This document shows positions 14,800 to 24,223 of a DNA stretch of 64,000 nt, one piece after another. Positions within the stretch are counted from its first letter, which is position 1. Each line of letters starts with the position of its first letter. Made by a program: the position numbers and the translations under genes. This stretch comes from Hyphomonas sp. (GTDB lineage: Bacteria; Pseudomonadota; Alphaproteobacteria; Caulobacterales; Hyphomonadaceae), in assembly GCF_013823385.1 (NCBI RefSeq), contig NZ_PNMA01000014.1:1-64000 (forward strand). Reading direction: 5' to 3'. Under the pieces are notes generated by a model that saw only the letters and a list, made by a program, of their open reading frames with translations, was not told where the DNA came from and ran no database searches.

Positions 14800-14984
14800 G
14801 GGAATCGTCCTTTCGCAGTCTGGCCGGCTTTTGTGCCCCTTTCCGGGCGCGGCGGCTAGCCGGGAAATTGAATTTTGCGGGCTGGCAGACGCGGTGAGAT
14901 CGGTGAAATTTCAAAGGAAGAAACAACCCCGCTTCAGGCCTTTGCAGGCAGGTTCCCCAGCTCAGACTGCGGGAGGACGCCAGA

Positions 14985-15191
14985 ATGGCGCGGAAAAACA
15001 CTGCGCTGGAGTTCCGGCGGCCGAAGCGAAAGTTTGTGGCCGTAAGGCGCCGTCAGAGCAAGTTCCGGCCCGGAGGGCTGTCCTCCAGGGCATATGGTCC
15101 CCACTCTGTGCCGCCGATGCTGCGCTACTGGATGGCCATCACGATGCTTGTGCCGTTGCTGGCGTGGCTGGGCGTGACGATTTTCCGGTAG
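14985..15191 (+). CDS. Small basic membrane protein
   Basis: A 68-residue protein with a very basic N-terminal half (RRPKRKF, VRRRQSKFR) and one C-terminal transmembrane segment (about residues 46-67). The ATG at 14985 follows a good GGGAGGA ribosome site. No family is recognised. The arrangement suggests a cytoplasmic nucleic-acid- or phospholipid-binding tail anchored in the inner membrane. It is flanked by genes on the opposite strand and by the terminator at 15323. Confidence 0.55.
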   Translation: MARKNTALEFRRPKRKFVAVRRRQSKFRPGGLSSRAYGPHSVPPMLRYWMAITMLVPLLAWLGVTIFR

Positions 15192-15322
15192 GGATTGTAA
15201 GAAGCCCGGCGCGTGCGAGGTGGCGCTGGTATCTGATGCCGTTCGTGCCCGGAATGATCGTGTTCCTGTCAGCGGTGAGCTTTGCGCCGGACAATCCGGC
15301 GCCGCTGGAAGAGGCCTGATTC

Positions 15323-15354
15323 AAGCCGCCTCTCCCTAGAGGGAGAAGCGGCTT
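15323..15354. terminator. Bidirectional terminator hairpin
   Basis: A 14-bp stem with one mismatch (15323-15336 with 15341-15354) and a TAGA loop stands just past the end of lepA at 15361. Its core, CCTCTCCC-loop-GGGAGA, resembles the hairpins at 215-233 and 24867-24889, so it may derive from the same repeat family. It would end transcripts from both sides. Confidence 0.75.
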
Positions 15355-15360
15355 TACGGA

Positions 15361-17175
15361 TCAATCCCCATCCATCCGCAGCGCGGCCACGAAGGCTTCC
15401 TGCGGGATTTCGACCTTGCCGAACTGGCGCATGCGGGCTTTGCCGGCCTTCTGCTTGTCGAGGAGTTTGCGTTTGCGCGTGGCGTCGCCGCCATAGCATT
15501 TGGCGGTGACGTCTTTCCTCATGGCACTGATGGTTTCGCGCGCCACGACCCGCCCGCCGATGGCGGCCTGGATCGGGATCTTGAACATCTGGCGCGGGAT
15601 CAGCTCCTTGAGGCGTTCGCACATCTGGCGGCCCCGGCTTTCGGCGCGGTCGCGGTGGACGAGCATGGCGAGCGCATCGACGGGTTCTTCGTTGACGAGG
15701 ATCTGCAGCTTGACCAGGTTTTCGGCGCGGTGGCCGATGAGGGTATAGTCAAAGCTTGCATAGCCGCGCGAGATGGATTTCAGGCGGTCGTAAAAGTCGA
15801 ACACCACCTCGTTGAGGGGCAGTTCGTATTTCACGCAGGCCCGTCCGCCTACGTAGGAGAGTTCCGTCTGGATGCCGCGGCGGTCCTGGCAGAGTTTCAG
15901 GATCGAGCCGAGATATTCGTCCGGTGTATAGATGGTGGCGGAAATCCACGGCTCGCGGATTTCGGCGATGCGCACCACGTCCGGCATGTCGGCGGGGTTG
16001 TGCAGTTCGATCTCGGTTCCGTCCGTCATCGTCATTTCATAGACGACGCTCGGCGCGGTCGCGATCAGGTCGAGGTCGAACTCGCGGGAGAGGCGTTCCT
16101 GGATGATCTCAAGGTGGAGGAGGCCGAGGAAGCCGCAGCGGAAGCCCATGCCGAGCGCGGCGGAGGTTTCCATCTCCCAGGTGAAGGACGCATCATTGAG
16201 GCGCAGCTTGCCCATCGCGGCGCGCAGATCGTCAAAGTCGCCGGCATCCATCGGGAAGAGGCCGCAGAAGACGACCGGCTGCACGTCCTTATAGCCGGGC
16301 AGGGCCTTGTCTGTCGGGCGTTTGTCTTCGGTGATCGTGTCACCGATCGAGCAGTCGCCGACTTCCTTGATCGAGGCGACGAAATAGCCGACCTCGCCGG
16401 GGCCGAGGGCCTCGACTTCGGTGAGCTTGGGATTGAAGGTGCCGACCTTGTCGATCTCGTAGACGCCGCCGGTGCGCATCATCCGGATCGCCTGCTTCTT
16501 CTTCAGCACGCCGTCATGCACGCGGACGATGACGACCACGCCGAGATAGGGGTCGTAATAGGCGTCAACCAGGGCAGCTTTCAGCGGCGCAGCCTGGTCG
16601 CCGGATTTCGGCGGGGGCAGGCGGGTGACGATGGCTTCGAGGACGTCGGGAATGCCAAGGCCGGTCTTGGCCGAGATTTGCACCGCGTCAGAGGCATCAA
16701 GCCCGATGATCTCCTCGATCTGTTCCTTCACCCGGTCCACATCGGCGGCGGGCAGGTCGATCTTGTTGAGAACGGGCACGATTTCGTGGTTCTGATCGAT
16801 GGCCTGGTAGACGTTGGCGAGCGTCTGGGCCTCGACGCCCTGCGAGGCATCGACCACCAGCAGCGAGCCTTCGCAGGCGGCCAGGCAGCGGGAGACTTCA
16901 TAGGCAAAGTCGACGTGTCCGGGCGTGTCCATCAGGTTGAGGGTATAGGTCTCGCCATCCTGCGCGGTGTAGGCGAGGCGCACGGTCTGCGCCTTGATGG
17001 TGATGCCGCGCTCTTTCTCGATATCCATCGAGTCGAGCACCTGTTCGCTCATTTCCCGGTCGGTCAGCCCGCCGCAGGCTTGAATCAGGCGGTCGGCAAG
17101 GGTCGACTTCCCATGGTCGATATGGGCGATGATGGAAAAGTTACGGATTTTGTCGCGTGGGGTCATGGGCGGCAT
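15361..17175 (-). CDS. lepA: Elongation factor 4 (LepA GTPase)
   Basis: A 604-residue translational GTPase that acts on the ribosome in back-translocation and initiation quality control. G motifs are clear: HIDHGKST (G1), GITIKAQT (G2), DTPGH (G3) and NKID (G4). The C-terminal LepA-specific domain ends with [17 protein letters not shown]. The ATG at 17175 (MPPMTPRDK) is chosen over 17187 and 17166 since GGAA lies about seven bases upstream. It lies 48 bp after the polytopic membrane protein gene and may share its transcript. Confidence 0.96.
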   Translation of the reverse strand: MPPMTPRDKIRNFSIIAHIDHGKSTLADRLIQACGGLTDREMSEQVLDSMDIEKERGITIKAQTVRLAYTAQDGETYTLNLMDTPGHVDFAYEVSRCLAACEGSLLVVDASQGVEAQTLANVYQAIDQNHEIVPVLNKIDLPAADVDRVKEQIEEIIGLDASDAVQISAKTGLGIPDVLEAIVTRLPPPKSGDQAAPLKAALVDAYYDPYLGVVVIVRVHDGVLKKKQAIRMMRTGGVYEIDKVGTFNPKLTEVEALGPGEVGYFVASIKEVGDCSIGDTITEDKRPTDKALPGYKDVQPVVFCGLFPMDAGDFDDLRAAMGKLRLNDASFTWEMETSAALGMGFRCGFLGLLHLEIIQERLSREFDLDLIATAPSVVYEMTMTDGTEIELHNPADMPDVVRIAEIREPWISATIYTPDEYLGSILKLCQDRRGIQTELSYVGGRACVKYELPLNEVVFDFYDRLKSISRGYASFDYTLIGHRAENLVKLQILVNEEPVDALAMLVHRDRAESRGRQMCERLKELIPRQMFKIPIQAAIGGRVVARETISAMRKDVTAKCYGGDATRKRKLLDKQKAGKARMRQFGKVEIPQEAFVAALRMDGD

Positions 17176-17223
17176 ATAGCGTTCCATTCGCGCGCCTGAA
17201 AGCGGTTTCAGGCGGCTCGGTGC

Positions 17224-18555
17224 CTATCGCCAGCCCAGAAGCCCGGCATAGGGCGCAGCGACCTGCCGGGGAAGCCAGCTGACCGCCGAATTTATCTGCA
17301 CAATCAAGGCCTGGAACCGGGTGGCGAGCCAGTTGCCGCGCGCTGTCTGCAGCCAGTTGAAGGCATAGCTCTGCAGGCAGACCAGGAAGAACAGGGCGAA
17401 GGTGTAGATCCAGCTGCCCGTCAGGCTGAGGGTCAGCGCCGGGGCAAGGTAAAGCAGGGCATTGCCAAAGGAGAAGGTGAAGAGGCTCGTCTTGCCGGCG
17501 AAGGTCAGCGACAGGCCGAACTTCACCCGGAACACGTCATAGAGGATGAGGCAGACGAACACTGCCAGCAGCGTGCCGAAAAGCCCGAAAGCGAAATAGA
17601 TCGGATGGTTGATATTCCGGTAGGTGAGGTTGCTGAGGTCTCGAACGGTGTTGAAGGGGGCGTCGAAGTTCCAGAAGGCCAGCAGCACAGCGCCGGAAAC
17701 CAGCAGCAGCGCGCCCATGCTGCAGGCTGCCTGCATGATTTCCCGCCGGCTGGAAGACGCGCGGGTGAGGACGATCACGGCGCGGCCGATCATCATGCCC
17801 CAGATAACGAATGTCATGCCATGCAGAAAGGAGGGGCCCCCCGTCACAATCTCGCCGCCGCCGATCAGGAAGCCTATGACGGGGCTCAGATATGCGTCTG
17901 CAGCAGATGTTTCGGGCACCGCCAGACGCGTGATCAGCGGATGCAGCAGGTGGATGACTATCGAGACGGCCCCCAGGGTGACGAAACCGCCCCTGTCCCG
18001 AAGCCAGATGAGCGCCGGGGCGAAGGCCAGAGCAAGGGTGTAGAATTTCAGGATGTCGCCATAGGGCGTGGCGCCGAAGAACAGCGCGCAGCGCAGCATG
18101 TATGCCGGTGAACCGAGACCTGCCGCCAGCATCGCCAGAAGGGTGACGAGATAAAGCAGATAGCATTGAGCCGCGCGGGTCAGCAGGCGAGCCGTGGTCT
18201 GAAGCTTTTGTCCCGCCTCGATCCGCGGGCGGTAGACGATTTCCAGCACCGAACCGAACAGGATGATGAAGATCGGCGGGCTGAGTTGAAGGAAATAGCG
18301 CAACCAGATCAGGCCCGCATGGTCGAGCGCGTAATAGGGTTGGGCGCCGCCTGCAAAAAGCGCATGGCTGAACATGGTCGCCAGGATCGCGACAGACCGG
18401 CATATATCCAGCCCGATGATACGTATCTGAGCTTCCCGTGAAGATGTTGTGATGGTTTCAGCGTGTAATTCGCGCGTCAGGGGAAAAGAATCTTGCGGCA
18501 AATCAGCCGGTCCAGCCGCCGTGTATTTGGTTAATTCTGTCCCATTGCCCTGCAT
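17224..18555 (-). CDS. Polytopic membrane protein, OpgC/acyltransferase-like
   Basis: A 443-residue integral membrane protein with about ten transmembrane segments and a long polar N-terminus (about 40 residues). The first membrane region (GLDICRSVAILATMFSHALF) has the Asp/Arg...His pattern seen at the start of OpgC-type and acyltransferase-3-like proteins, where the His is thought to act in acyl transfer. Overall similarity is not certain. OpgC proteins succinylate osmoregulated periplasmic glucans. It precedes lepA in the same direction; the intergenic region upstream (18556-18805) shows no other feature. Confidence 0.55.
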   Translation of the reverse strand: MQGNGTELTKYTAAGPADLPQDSFPLTRELHAETITTSSREAQIRIIGLDICRSVAILATMFSHALFAGGAQPYYALDHAGLIWLRYFLQLSPPIFIILFGSVLEIVYRPRIEAGQKLQTTARLLTRAAQCYLLYLVTLLAMLAAGLGSPAYMLRCALFFGATPYGDILKFYTLALAFAPALIWLRDRGGFVTLGAVSIVIHLLHPLITRLAVPETSAADAYLSPVIGFLIGGGEIVTGGPSFLHGMTFVIWGMMIGRAVIVLTRASSSRREIMQAACSMGALLLVSGAVLLAFWNFDAPFNTVRDLSNLTYRNINHPIYFAFGLFGTLLAVFVCLILYDVFRVKFGLSLTFAGKTSLFTFSFGNALLYLAPALTLSLTGSWIYTFALFFLVCLQSYAFNWLQTARGNWLATRFQALIVQINSAVSWLPRQVAAPYAGLLGWR

Positions 18556-18805
18556 TCACATGCTCACGCGGAAAAATACTTGTTCCGCATACCATCTTTC
18601 TGTGACAGCTTCACCAAGTATTTGAATTGTCATGATTAATGGCCTTCTGGCTGGACCCCTGGCGGACATTTTGCCGGAAATGAAGGTGGCCGGGCGCGCT
18701 GTCGCTGCGTTCCTTCAAAGGTTAACTGCAGCGTCTGTGCGGGCGCCTTGCGAGGCGGGGGAAGCTCAGTTAAGATTTTTAAACTGACCTTTGGAGGATC
18801 AGCCC

Positions 18806-19657
18806 ATGGCGGAAACCCCGGATCGGACCCCGTCCGCCCTGCGCGTGATAGGGAACTACACGACGGTAGATCGCGCCGCGGCCCGCAGCGCCAAGATCGA
18901 GCGCCTGCACGACCTCCACGCCGGCCACATGAATGCGATCGAGACCAAGTATGGCGGCCGCATCGCTGACGCTCAGGACACGCTCGATACCATCAATGCC
19001 AAATGGGACACGATCCAGGCCGAGGTGGACCGCCAGCCGCGCTATGCGCGCAGCTTCTTCTACTGGCCTTTCATGCTGGCGCTGATGCTGTTCGAAATCC
19101 CGGTGAACCGGCTGAGCTTTGAACTGTTCTTCCGTGAAAGCCCGACCGTGTCGCTCGGCGTGGCCTTCCTTGTGGGCGTCATTCTTGTCACCCTGGCTCA
19201 CAGGCTTGGCCTCGTGCTCTGCCGGTTTGGCTATCATGTGAAGAAGTCCGGCTGGGCCGGGCAGCTGCTGCAGGTGGTGCTGATCACGGCGATCATTCTG
19301 TCGCTGATCTATGGCGTCTCCGTTCTGCGCCAGGGGTATATCGACTTTGCAACCCAGCCCCAGGCGAGTTTTTCGGACATGCTGGCGGGGACGGGCGCGG
19401 CCCAGATGGCCGGGGACATGTTCAAGGCGGGCCTTGGCATTTCCGGCTGGATCTTCTTTGCCATCAATCTCGGCATTGTGGCGGTTGGCCTGACGGCGGC
19501 CTATTTCTCGCATGATCCTCATCCGGATTTTCAGTCTGCCGACATCCAGCGCAAGAAGGCCGAGAAAAAACTGGCGACTATCAAGGGTCAGCGTGCTGAC
19601 GCCGAATCCGTCGAACAGCGCCGCCATGCCAACCAGATCAACAGGGCCAGCGCCTGA
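18806..19657 (+). CDS. Coiled-coil membrane protein, partner of VWA-like lipoprotein
   Basis: A 283-residue protein with an N-terminal helical, coiled-coil-prone region (about residues 25-75), then about four transmembrane segments (about 85-105, 113-133, 153-173 and 205-227) and a second charged helix at the C-terminus (about 240-283). The ATG at 18806 follows GGAGGA. No enzyme motif or known family is seen. Its stop lies 4 bp before the next gene, a lipoprotein with a VWA-like fold, so the two are probably one functional unit spanning both faces of the inner membrane. Confidence 0.65.
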   Translation: MAETPDRTPSALRVIGNYTTVDRAAARSAKIERLHDLHAGHMNAIETKYGGRIADAQDTLDTINAKWDTIQAEVDRQPRYARSFFYWPFMLALMLFEIPVNRLSFELFFRESPTVSLGVAFLVGVILVTLAHRLGLVLCRFGYHVKKSGWAGQLLQVVLITAIILSLIYGVSVLRQGYIDFATQPQASFSDMLAGTGAAQMAGDMFKAGLGISGWIFFAINLGIVAVGLTAAYFSHDPHPDFQSADIQRKKAEKKLATIKGQRADAESVEQRRHANQINRASA

Positions 19658-19661
19658 CCAG

Positions 19662-20456
19662 ATGACCATGTTTCCGGGATGCCGGCTCGCCCTGCCGGTT
19701 CTTGCGCTCTCATTGCTGCTGTCAGCCTGTTCGGGGCCGGCGGGATCGGGCTTCGTCAATCGCACGCCCGACGATTATTGCGCGCTCAGCGACCGCTCCA
19801 CCCTGTTCCTCATCGACCGCACGACAACCTTTGACGCGGCCGACCAGACGCTGTTGATGGAAAGTCTCGGCGGCGTGGTAGACAGGTTGCAGACTGGCGA
19901 CCGCATCATCATCGCCACGATTTCCGACCACTATTCCAAGACCCGCCGTCTGGCGAATGCCTGCAAGCCGGGCTGTCCGGAAGCAGGCGGAGTGGTGGAC
20001 GAGATCGTGGGCTCGTGCAGCACGATGAAGGCCAAGCAGGACCAGCAGCAGTTCATGGGCACCCTGGCCGCCTCGCTGCGCGAGATCATCAACACGGCCG
20101 AAGACGCTTCGGGCTCCGACATCATCCGCACCATCGGCCACTGGACCGGGTCGGCCTCGGCAGAGCCCTATACCAACCTCATCATCTATTCGGACATGCT
20201 GGAAAACAGCGACATGCTCACCTGGCGCAAGTTTTCCTCGCTGCCGGAAGACGAACTGATGGGCATCGTGGCCGAACATGGCGCGCTGGCACGCACGCCG
20301 GGAACGACCGTCCGCGTCATCGGCTATGGCCGTCTGCACGACAAGGCGCGCTCGCCCCTGCCGGCGGCGCTGGACGCGAAACTGCGCGGCTTCTGGACCC
20401 GGTATTTCTTCGAAGGTGGCGGCCAGGTCGAGTTTTCCGCCCGCACGGACGGCTGA
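19662..20456 (+). CDS. Lipoprotein with VWA-like domain
   Basis: A 264-residue predicted lipoprotein (lipobox LLSAC) with a von Willebrand A-like fold. FLIDRTTTFD near residue 50 gives the Asp-x-Thr-x-Thr pattern of a MIDAS metal site, and NLIIYSDMLENS (about residue 178) supplies the second acidic strand. Four Cys in the middle (ANACKPGCPEAG, GSCSTM) could form disulfides. Assignment is by pattern, not by close similarity. It follows the coiled-coil membrane gene by 4 bp. It could bind a partner at the outer face of the inner membrane or be exported. Confidence 0.6.
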   Translation: MTMFPGCRLALPVLALSLLLSACSGPAGSGFVNRTPDDYCALSDRSTLFLIDRTTTFDAADQTLLMESLGGVVDRLQTGDRIIIATISDHYSKTRRLANACKPGCPEAGGVVDEIVGSCSTMKAKQDQQQFMGTLAASLREIINTAEDASGSDIIRTIGHWTGSASAEPYTNLIIYSDMLENSDMLTWRKFSSLPEDELMGIVAEHGALARTPGTTVRVIGYGRLHDKARSPLPAALDAKLRGFWTRYFFEGGGQVEFSARTDG

Positions 20457-20543
20457 AGCCTGGGGCAACCCCTGCATTCTTACGCAGTTGCTTTCGCGTC
20501 GCGGCGAACTTAGCGATACTGCGGAGAGCAACAGGAGTTTCTC

Positions 20544-21086
20544 ATGCGATACCCGATTGGAATGATGCTGGCCGGAGCGATGGCGCTGGGCGTTGCGGCC
20601 TGCGCGCCCGCTGAGACGCCGGTGGACACCGGCAATGTGGAGCCGCCGGCTGTCGATGGGGAAGAGATGATGATGGGCGAAATGCCAGGTGAAGACGCTC
20701 AGACGGCCGCTGCCGAGGCCGCCCAGGCCGAGGCCGAAACGGGCGTTGTCTATGCCGGCGAAGACAAGAAGGGCGGGGAAGTTTCCGTTCCGGTGGGCGA
20801 AACCCTCCGGATCGAGCTCGAGACCGTGCCCACCGCCGGCTATGTCTGGCAGATCGCCGAAATGCCAGGTTTCCTGGAGCTGACCGCGGAGAACACCCGC
20901 CCCACCAATCCGGCGCTGCAGAGCCAGCCGGGCTTTACCGGTGGCAATCACTATATGAGTTTTGATCTCAAAGCCTCTGCCCCCGGCACCGGCGTCATCA
21001 AGCTCACCGAGGGCCGCCCCTGGGAAAGTGAAGAGGCCCCGTCCGATACATTTGAAGTGACCGTCACGGTCACCCCCGCAGAGTAG
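20544..21086 (+). CDS. Chagasin/ICP-type cysteine peptidase inhibitor lipoprotein
   Basis: A 180-residue lipoprotein (lipobox VAAC, Cys20), an acidic Glu/Ala-rich linker (about residues 25-72) and a C-terminal I42 inhibitor domain. The three family loops are visible: VPTAGYVW (NPTTGYxW-like), GGNHYMSF and EGRPWE. Such inhibitors block papain-family peptidases. No papain-like gene is nearby, so the target may be a foreign or predator enzyme. The ATG at 20544 follows CAGGAG. Confidence 0.78.
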   Translation: MRYPIGMMLAGAMALGVAACAPAETPVDTGNVEPPAVDGEEMMMGEMPGEDAQTAAAEAAQAEAETGVVYAGEDKKGGEVSVPVGETLRIELETVPTAGYVWQIAEMPGFLELTAENTRPTNPALQSQPGFTGGNHYMSFDLKASAPGTGVIKLTEGRPWESEEAPSDTFEVTVTVTPAE

Positions 21087-21094
21087 GCCGCCCT

Positions 21095-22192
21095 TTGCCA
21101 GACACCCAGCACACCCCGCCGAAAACCGGCATCACGGCCGACGGCTTCCTGACCGACAGCTGGTATCTGGCGGCGGCGTCCGCGGAGCTGAAGGCGGGCA
21201 GGCAGCAGCGGATCATGATGCTGGGGGAACCGGTCGTGGTGGGGCGCACCCCGGCAGGGGAGGCGTTCGCCCTGCGCGACATCTGCCCCCACCGGCTGGT
21301 GCCACTGTCAGCGGGCCAGCAGGTGGAAACCCACGGTCAGTGGACGTTGCAATGCCCCTATCATGGCTGGCGCTTTGGCACCGATGGCGGCTGCAAGCTG
21401 ATGCCGAGCCTTACCGAAGGCAGCCCCTATGATCCTGCAAAGGTGAAGGTGCGCCGCTATCCGGTGCATGAGGCGAACGGGGCGGTCTATATCTATGTGG
21501 CGCACGACCCGCGCTCTGCCGCGCCGCCGGCTGTTGCGCCGCCGGATTTCGGGCCGCTTCCGGACAAGCCGGGCTTTGTCATCCATGACATCTTCAATGC
21601 CCATATGGATGATGCGGTGGTCGGCCTGATGGACCCGGCGCATGTGCCCTTCGTGCATAACCAGTGGTGGTGGCGTCCGCCGTCTTCCGGGCTGAAGCTC
21701 AAGGAAAAGCCGTTCGTGCCGACCCTGCGGGGCTGGGCGATTGACCGGCATGCGCCGTCTTCCAACTCCAAGCTTTATCGCTGGGTGTTCGGCGGCGATG
21801 TGATGACCGAGATCCGCTTCCAGCTGCCGGGCTACCGGTGGGAGATCATCTCCAACAATACCGCGCGCCTGCTGACGCTGACCTGCCTGACGCCTGAAGC
21901 GCCCAAACGTACACGGATTACCCAGTTCACCTGGTGGACCGGCGCGCCGCTGCTGAACCTCGCCATCCCGATGGCAAAGCGCATGGGCAAGACCTTCCTG
22001 GCCCAGGATGGGCGCATGGTCGACCTGCAGAATGAAGGCATGGCCTATCAGAAGGCGATGCTCTGGATCGATGATATCGATGTGCAGGCCAAATGGTATC
22101 AGATGCTGAAACGCGAATGGACCGCCGCCCGCAGCGAGGGCAGGGACTTCGCCAACCCGATCGAGCCGCGCGTGCTCAGATGGATGAGTTGA
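21095..22192 (+). CDS. Rieske [2Fe-2S] oxygenase, alpha-subunit type
   Basis: A 365-residue non-haem iron oxygenase. The Rieske cluster ligands are Cys64-Pro-His66 and Cys87-Pro-Tyr-His90. The catalytic half carries a candidate mononuclear-iron site near residues 170-187, in HMDDAVVGLMDPAHVPFVH. The family demethylates or hydroxylates aromatic or lipid-like substrates, but the one used here is not evident and no reductase is adjacent. The apparent start is TTG at 21095, 8 bp after the inhibitor gene, with no good ribosome site; the exact start is uncertain. Confidence 0.82.
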   Translation: MPDTQHTPPKTGITADGFLTDSWYLAAASAELKAGRQQRIMMLGEPVVVGRTPAGEAFALRDICPHRLVPLSAGQQVETHGQWTLQCPYHGWRFGTDGGCKLMPSLTEGSPYDPAKVKVRRYPVHEANGAVYIYVAHDPRSAAPPAVAPPDFGPLPDKPGFVIHDIFNAHMDDAVVGLMDPAHVPFVHNQWWWRPPSSGLKLKEKPFVPTLRGWAIDRHAPSSNSKLYRWVFGGDVMTEIRFQLPGYRWEIISNNTARLLTLTCLTPEAPKRTRITQFTWWTGAPLLNLAIPMAKRMGKTFLAQDGRMVDLQNEGMAYQKAMLWIDDIDVQAKWYQMLKREWTAARSEGRDFANPIEPRVLRWMS

Positions 22193-22329
22193 GGCAGGCT
22201 GCCTCCGTCCTGCCCTGAAAAAGCCCCGGACAAGTGAAAGAGTGCGCGCTGGCCGAGGCGCGTGATCGCCCCATCTAATGGCCCGCGCCCTCCATTCCCC
22301 GTACGGCGCGCCACAAAAGGACCTGTCTG

Positions 22330-22899
22330 ATGAAAATGTTTCTCTTTGCCGCTGCGAGCGTGTTTGCCCTCGCGGCCTGTTCGCCGGCTGTGGAAGAAGG
22401 TGCGCCGACAGTTGTTCCGCCACCTTTGGAAACCTCTGAAATCCCGGCAGAGGCCCCGCCGGTCGAAGATGTCACGCTTGTTGATGTCGTCGCCACCAAT
22501 CCGGATTTTTCAACCTTGCTTGCCGCCGTGGACGCGGCTGGTCTGAGCGAAACACTGGCGGGCCCTGGCCCCTACACAGTGTTCGCGCCGACCAATGAAG
22601 CCTTTGCCGCGCTGGCGCCGGGCGAACTCGACACGCTGCTGCTGCCGGAAAACAAGGACAAGCTGACCCGGATCGTCAGCTATCACGTCATTCCGGGCAA
22701 GGTGCTTGCTGCGGATGTGCCTGCAGAAGACGCCAACGTGGCCACCGCCAGCATCAACAATCTGGCGCTCGCTGTCCGCCGCCTGGCCGATGGCACGGTG
22801 ATGGTGAACCAATACAAGGTCACCGCCTCTGACATCCAGGCCTCCAACGGCGTGGTGCATGTGATTGACGGGGTGCTCATCCCGCGCATGGAAGAATAG
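22330..22899 (+). CDS. Fasciclin-domain lipoprotein
   Basis: A 189-residue lipoprotein (lipobox LAAC, Cys17), a Pro/Glu-rich linker (about residues 20-48) and one FAS1 domain. The two FAS1 signature segments are seen: YTVFAPTNEAFAAL and the C-terminal NGVVHVIDGVLIP. FAS1 proteins mediate adhesion or matrix contacts; in bacteria they are usually on the cell surface or in the periplasm. The ATG follows AAAAGGA. It stands alone between a Rieske oxygenase and a convergent methyltransferase. Confidence 0.87.
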   Translation: MKMFLFAAASVFALAACSPAVEEGAPTVVPPPLETSEIPAEAPPVEDVTLVDVVATNPDFSTLLAAVDAAGLSETLAGPGPYTVFAPTNEAFAALAPGELDTLLLPENKDKLTRIVSYHVIPGKVLAADVPAEDANVATASINNLALAVRRLADGTVMVNQYKVTASDIQASNGVVHVIDGVLIPRMEE

Positions 22900-22911
22900 C
22901 GTATTATTATC

Positions 22912-22945
22912 GGGGCAGCGCCCGGTCTTTCCGGCGCGCTGCCCC
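22912..22945. terminator. Bidirectional hairpin between convergent genes
   Basis: A 10-bp outer stem (22912-22921 with 22936-22945) continues into a CCGG-TCTTT-CCGG inner stem with a one-base bulge. It fills the gap between the fasciclin gene (ends 22899) and the methyltransferase gene (ends 22948). There is no T run, but place and strength argue for a terminator. Confidence 0.65.
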
Positions 22946-22947
22946 GC

Positions 22948-23586
22948 TTACCGTTTGCGGGCGGCGATGAAGGCGCGCACATCCTTGCCGCGCGTGCCAT
23001 GGCGTTCGCTGGCAACGATCTCAAACCCGGCCTGCGTGATCTCGCCGGTGAGGGTGGCTTCGGAAAAGAAATCCACATGCGGCGCCTTGCCGATGGCCTG
23101 GGCCAGGGGCAGGGCGAGGCGGAGCCCAAAGCCCATTTCCGTGAGGCAGGGTGTCTTGGAGATGAAGAGGCCGCCGGGTTTCAGCAGGCTGTGAACCGCC
23201 TCCAGCGCGGGCTGGCGTTCCTCCAGCAGGTGGAGGATGTTGAAGCCGAGGACCAGGTCGAACGCCTTGTGGCGCCAGCGATCATCATTGATCACCCCCA
23301 CCTCGAAGGTGACATTACCCACGCTTGCGGCGGCAGCCTTCTCGCGGGCGATGGCGATCATCTCCGCCGAAATATCCGTTGCCAGAAGATGAGCGCAATG
23401 GGGCGCCAGTTTCAGCGCCGTGGTGCCCGTGCCGCAGCCGAATTCGAACACTTCGCTGGAAGCCTGCAGGAACTCGGCCGTCCGCGCCACAGACCGTTCA
23501 TACCCGGCCTCGTCGGCAATCGGATCGGCCGCATATTTGCGCGCCGTCCGGTCCCAGAAGCGGGTATTTTTGGAAACATGGGTCAT
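22948..23586 (-). CDS. Class I SAM-dependent methyltransferase
   Basis: A 212-residue methyltransferase. Motif I is FEFGCGTGTTAL (about residues 46-57), the SAM-ribose acidic residue lies in LLATDISAEMI, and DLVLGFNILHLL and LLKPGGLFISKTP mark motifs IV to VI. The substrate is not shown by the sequence. It could be a quinone, lipid or small-molecule methylase. It is divergent from ruvC across a 130-bp gap. Confidence 0.85.
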   Translation of the reverse strand: MTHVSKNTRFWDRTARKYAADPIADEAGYERSVARTAEFLQASSEVFEFGCGTGTTALKLAPHCAHLLATDISAEMIAIAREKAAAASVGNVTFEVGVINDDRWRHKAFDLVLGFNILHLLEERQPALEAVHSLLKPGGLFISKTPCLTEMGFGLRLALPLAQAIGKAPHVDFFSEATLTGEITQAGFEIVASERHGTRGKDVRAFIAARKR

Positions 23587-23716
23587 TTTGGCTCCCCCTT
23601 CTTCTCCGTTTAGCAGGCTTGAGTGACCTGGATATGGCAGTCAGATGCCAGAACGCGCGAACAAAGAGTGAAAACTCAAGCTGTCTTTAACCATCCTCGC
23701 TGCTAGGGTGGCGGGA

Positions 23717-24223
23717 ATGAGCACCCCGATTCGCATCCTCGGCATCGACCCTGGCCTCCGCCATACCGGCTGGGGCATCATCGAGCAGACGGGCGCCCGT
23801 CTCGTGCATATCGCGCATGGCGTGATCGAAGCGCCGACAGACCTGTCGATGGCAGAGCGCCTGGGCCATATCTTCGAGGCGGTGGGGGAGCTTGCCCGCC
23901 ACCATGAGCCCCATGCTGCCGGGGTTGAGGAAACCATCGTCAACGCCAATCCCCGCTCGGCGCTGAAGCTCGGCCAGGCGCGCGGCGCCGCGATGGCGGC
24001 CCTCGCCATGGCGGGGGTGCCGGTCGCCGAATTTGCGCCCCGCCAGATCAAGCTCTCGGTCGTCGGCACCGGCACGGCGGACAAGGACCAGGTGAAATTC
24101 ATGGTCCAGCGCCTCCTGCCCCGGGCAGGGGACATGAAGCTCGACGCCGCCGATGCCCTTGCCTGCGCCATTTGCGCGGCGCACCATCTGCCGATGCAGA
24201 GGATCAAGAAGGGGGCGGCATGA
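23717..24223 (+). CDS. ruvC: Crossover junction endodeoxyribonuclease
   Basis: A 168-residue Holliday-junction resolvase that cuts crossed strands symmetrically with RuvAB. Acidic catalytic residues appear as Asp11 (GIDPGL), the Glu in EETIVN and the Asp pair in LDAADALACAI. The ATG at 23717 is preferred; a GTG three codons upstream is possible. It overlaps ruvA by 4 bp, the usual ruvC-ruvA coupling in alphaproteobacteria. Confidence 0.95.
   Translation: MSTPIRILGIDPGLRHTGWGIIEQTGARLVHIAHGVIEAPTDLSMAERLGHIFEAVGELARHHEPHAAGVEETIVNANPRSALKLGQARGAAMAALAMAGVPVAEFAPRQIKLSVVGTGTADKDQVKFMVQRLLPRAGDMKLDAADALACAICAAHHLPMQRIKKGAA

Noticed and set aside
15655-17199. Long antisense open frame across lepA
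   Set aside because: It mirrors the coding frame of lepA; in GC-rich DNA such open antisense frames are common. The LepA motifs on the other strand decide the case.
22191-22205. Hairpin GAGGCA-GGC-TGCCTC after the Rieske gene
   Set aside because: Short stem with a 3-base loop and no T run; not convincing as a terminator.
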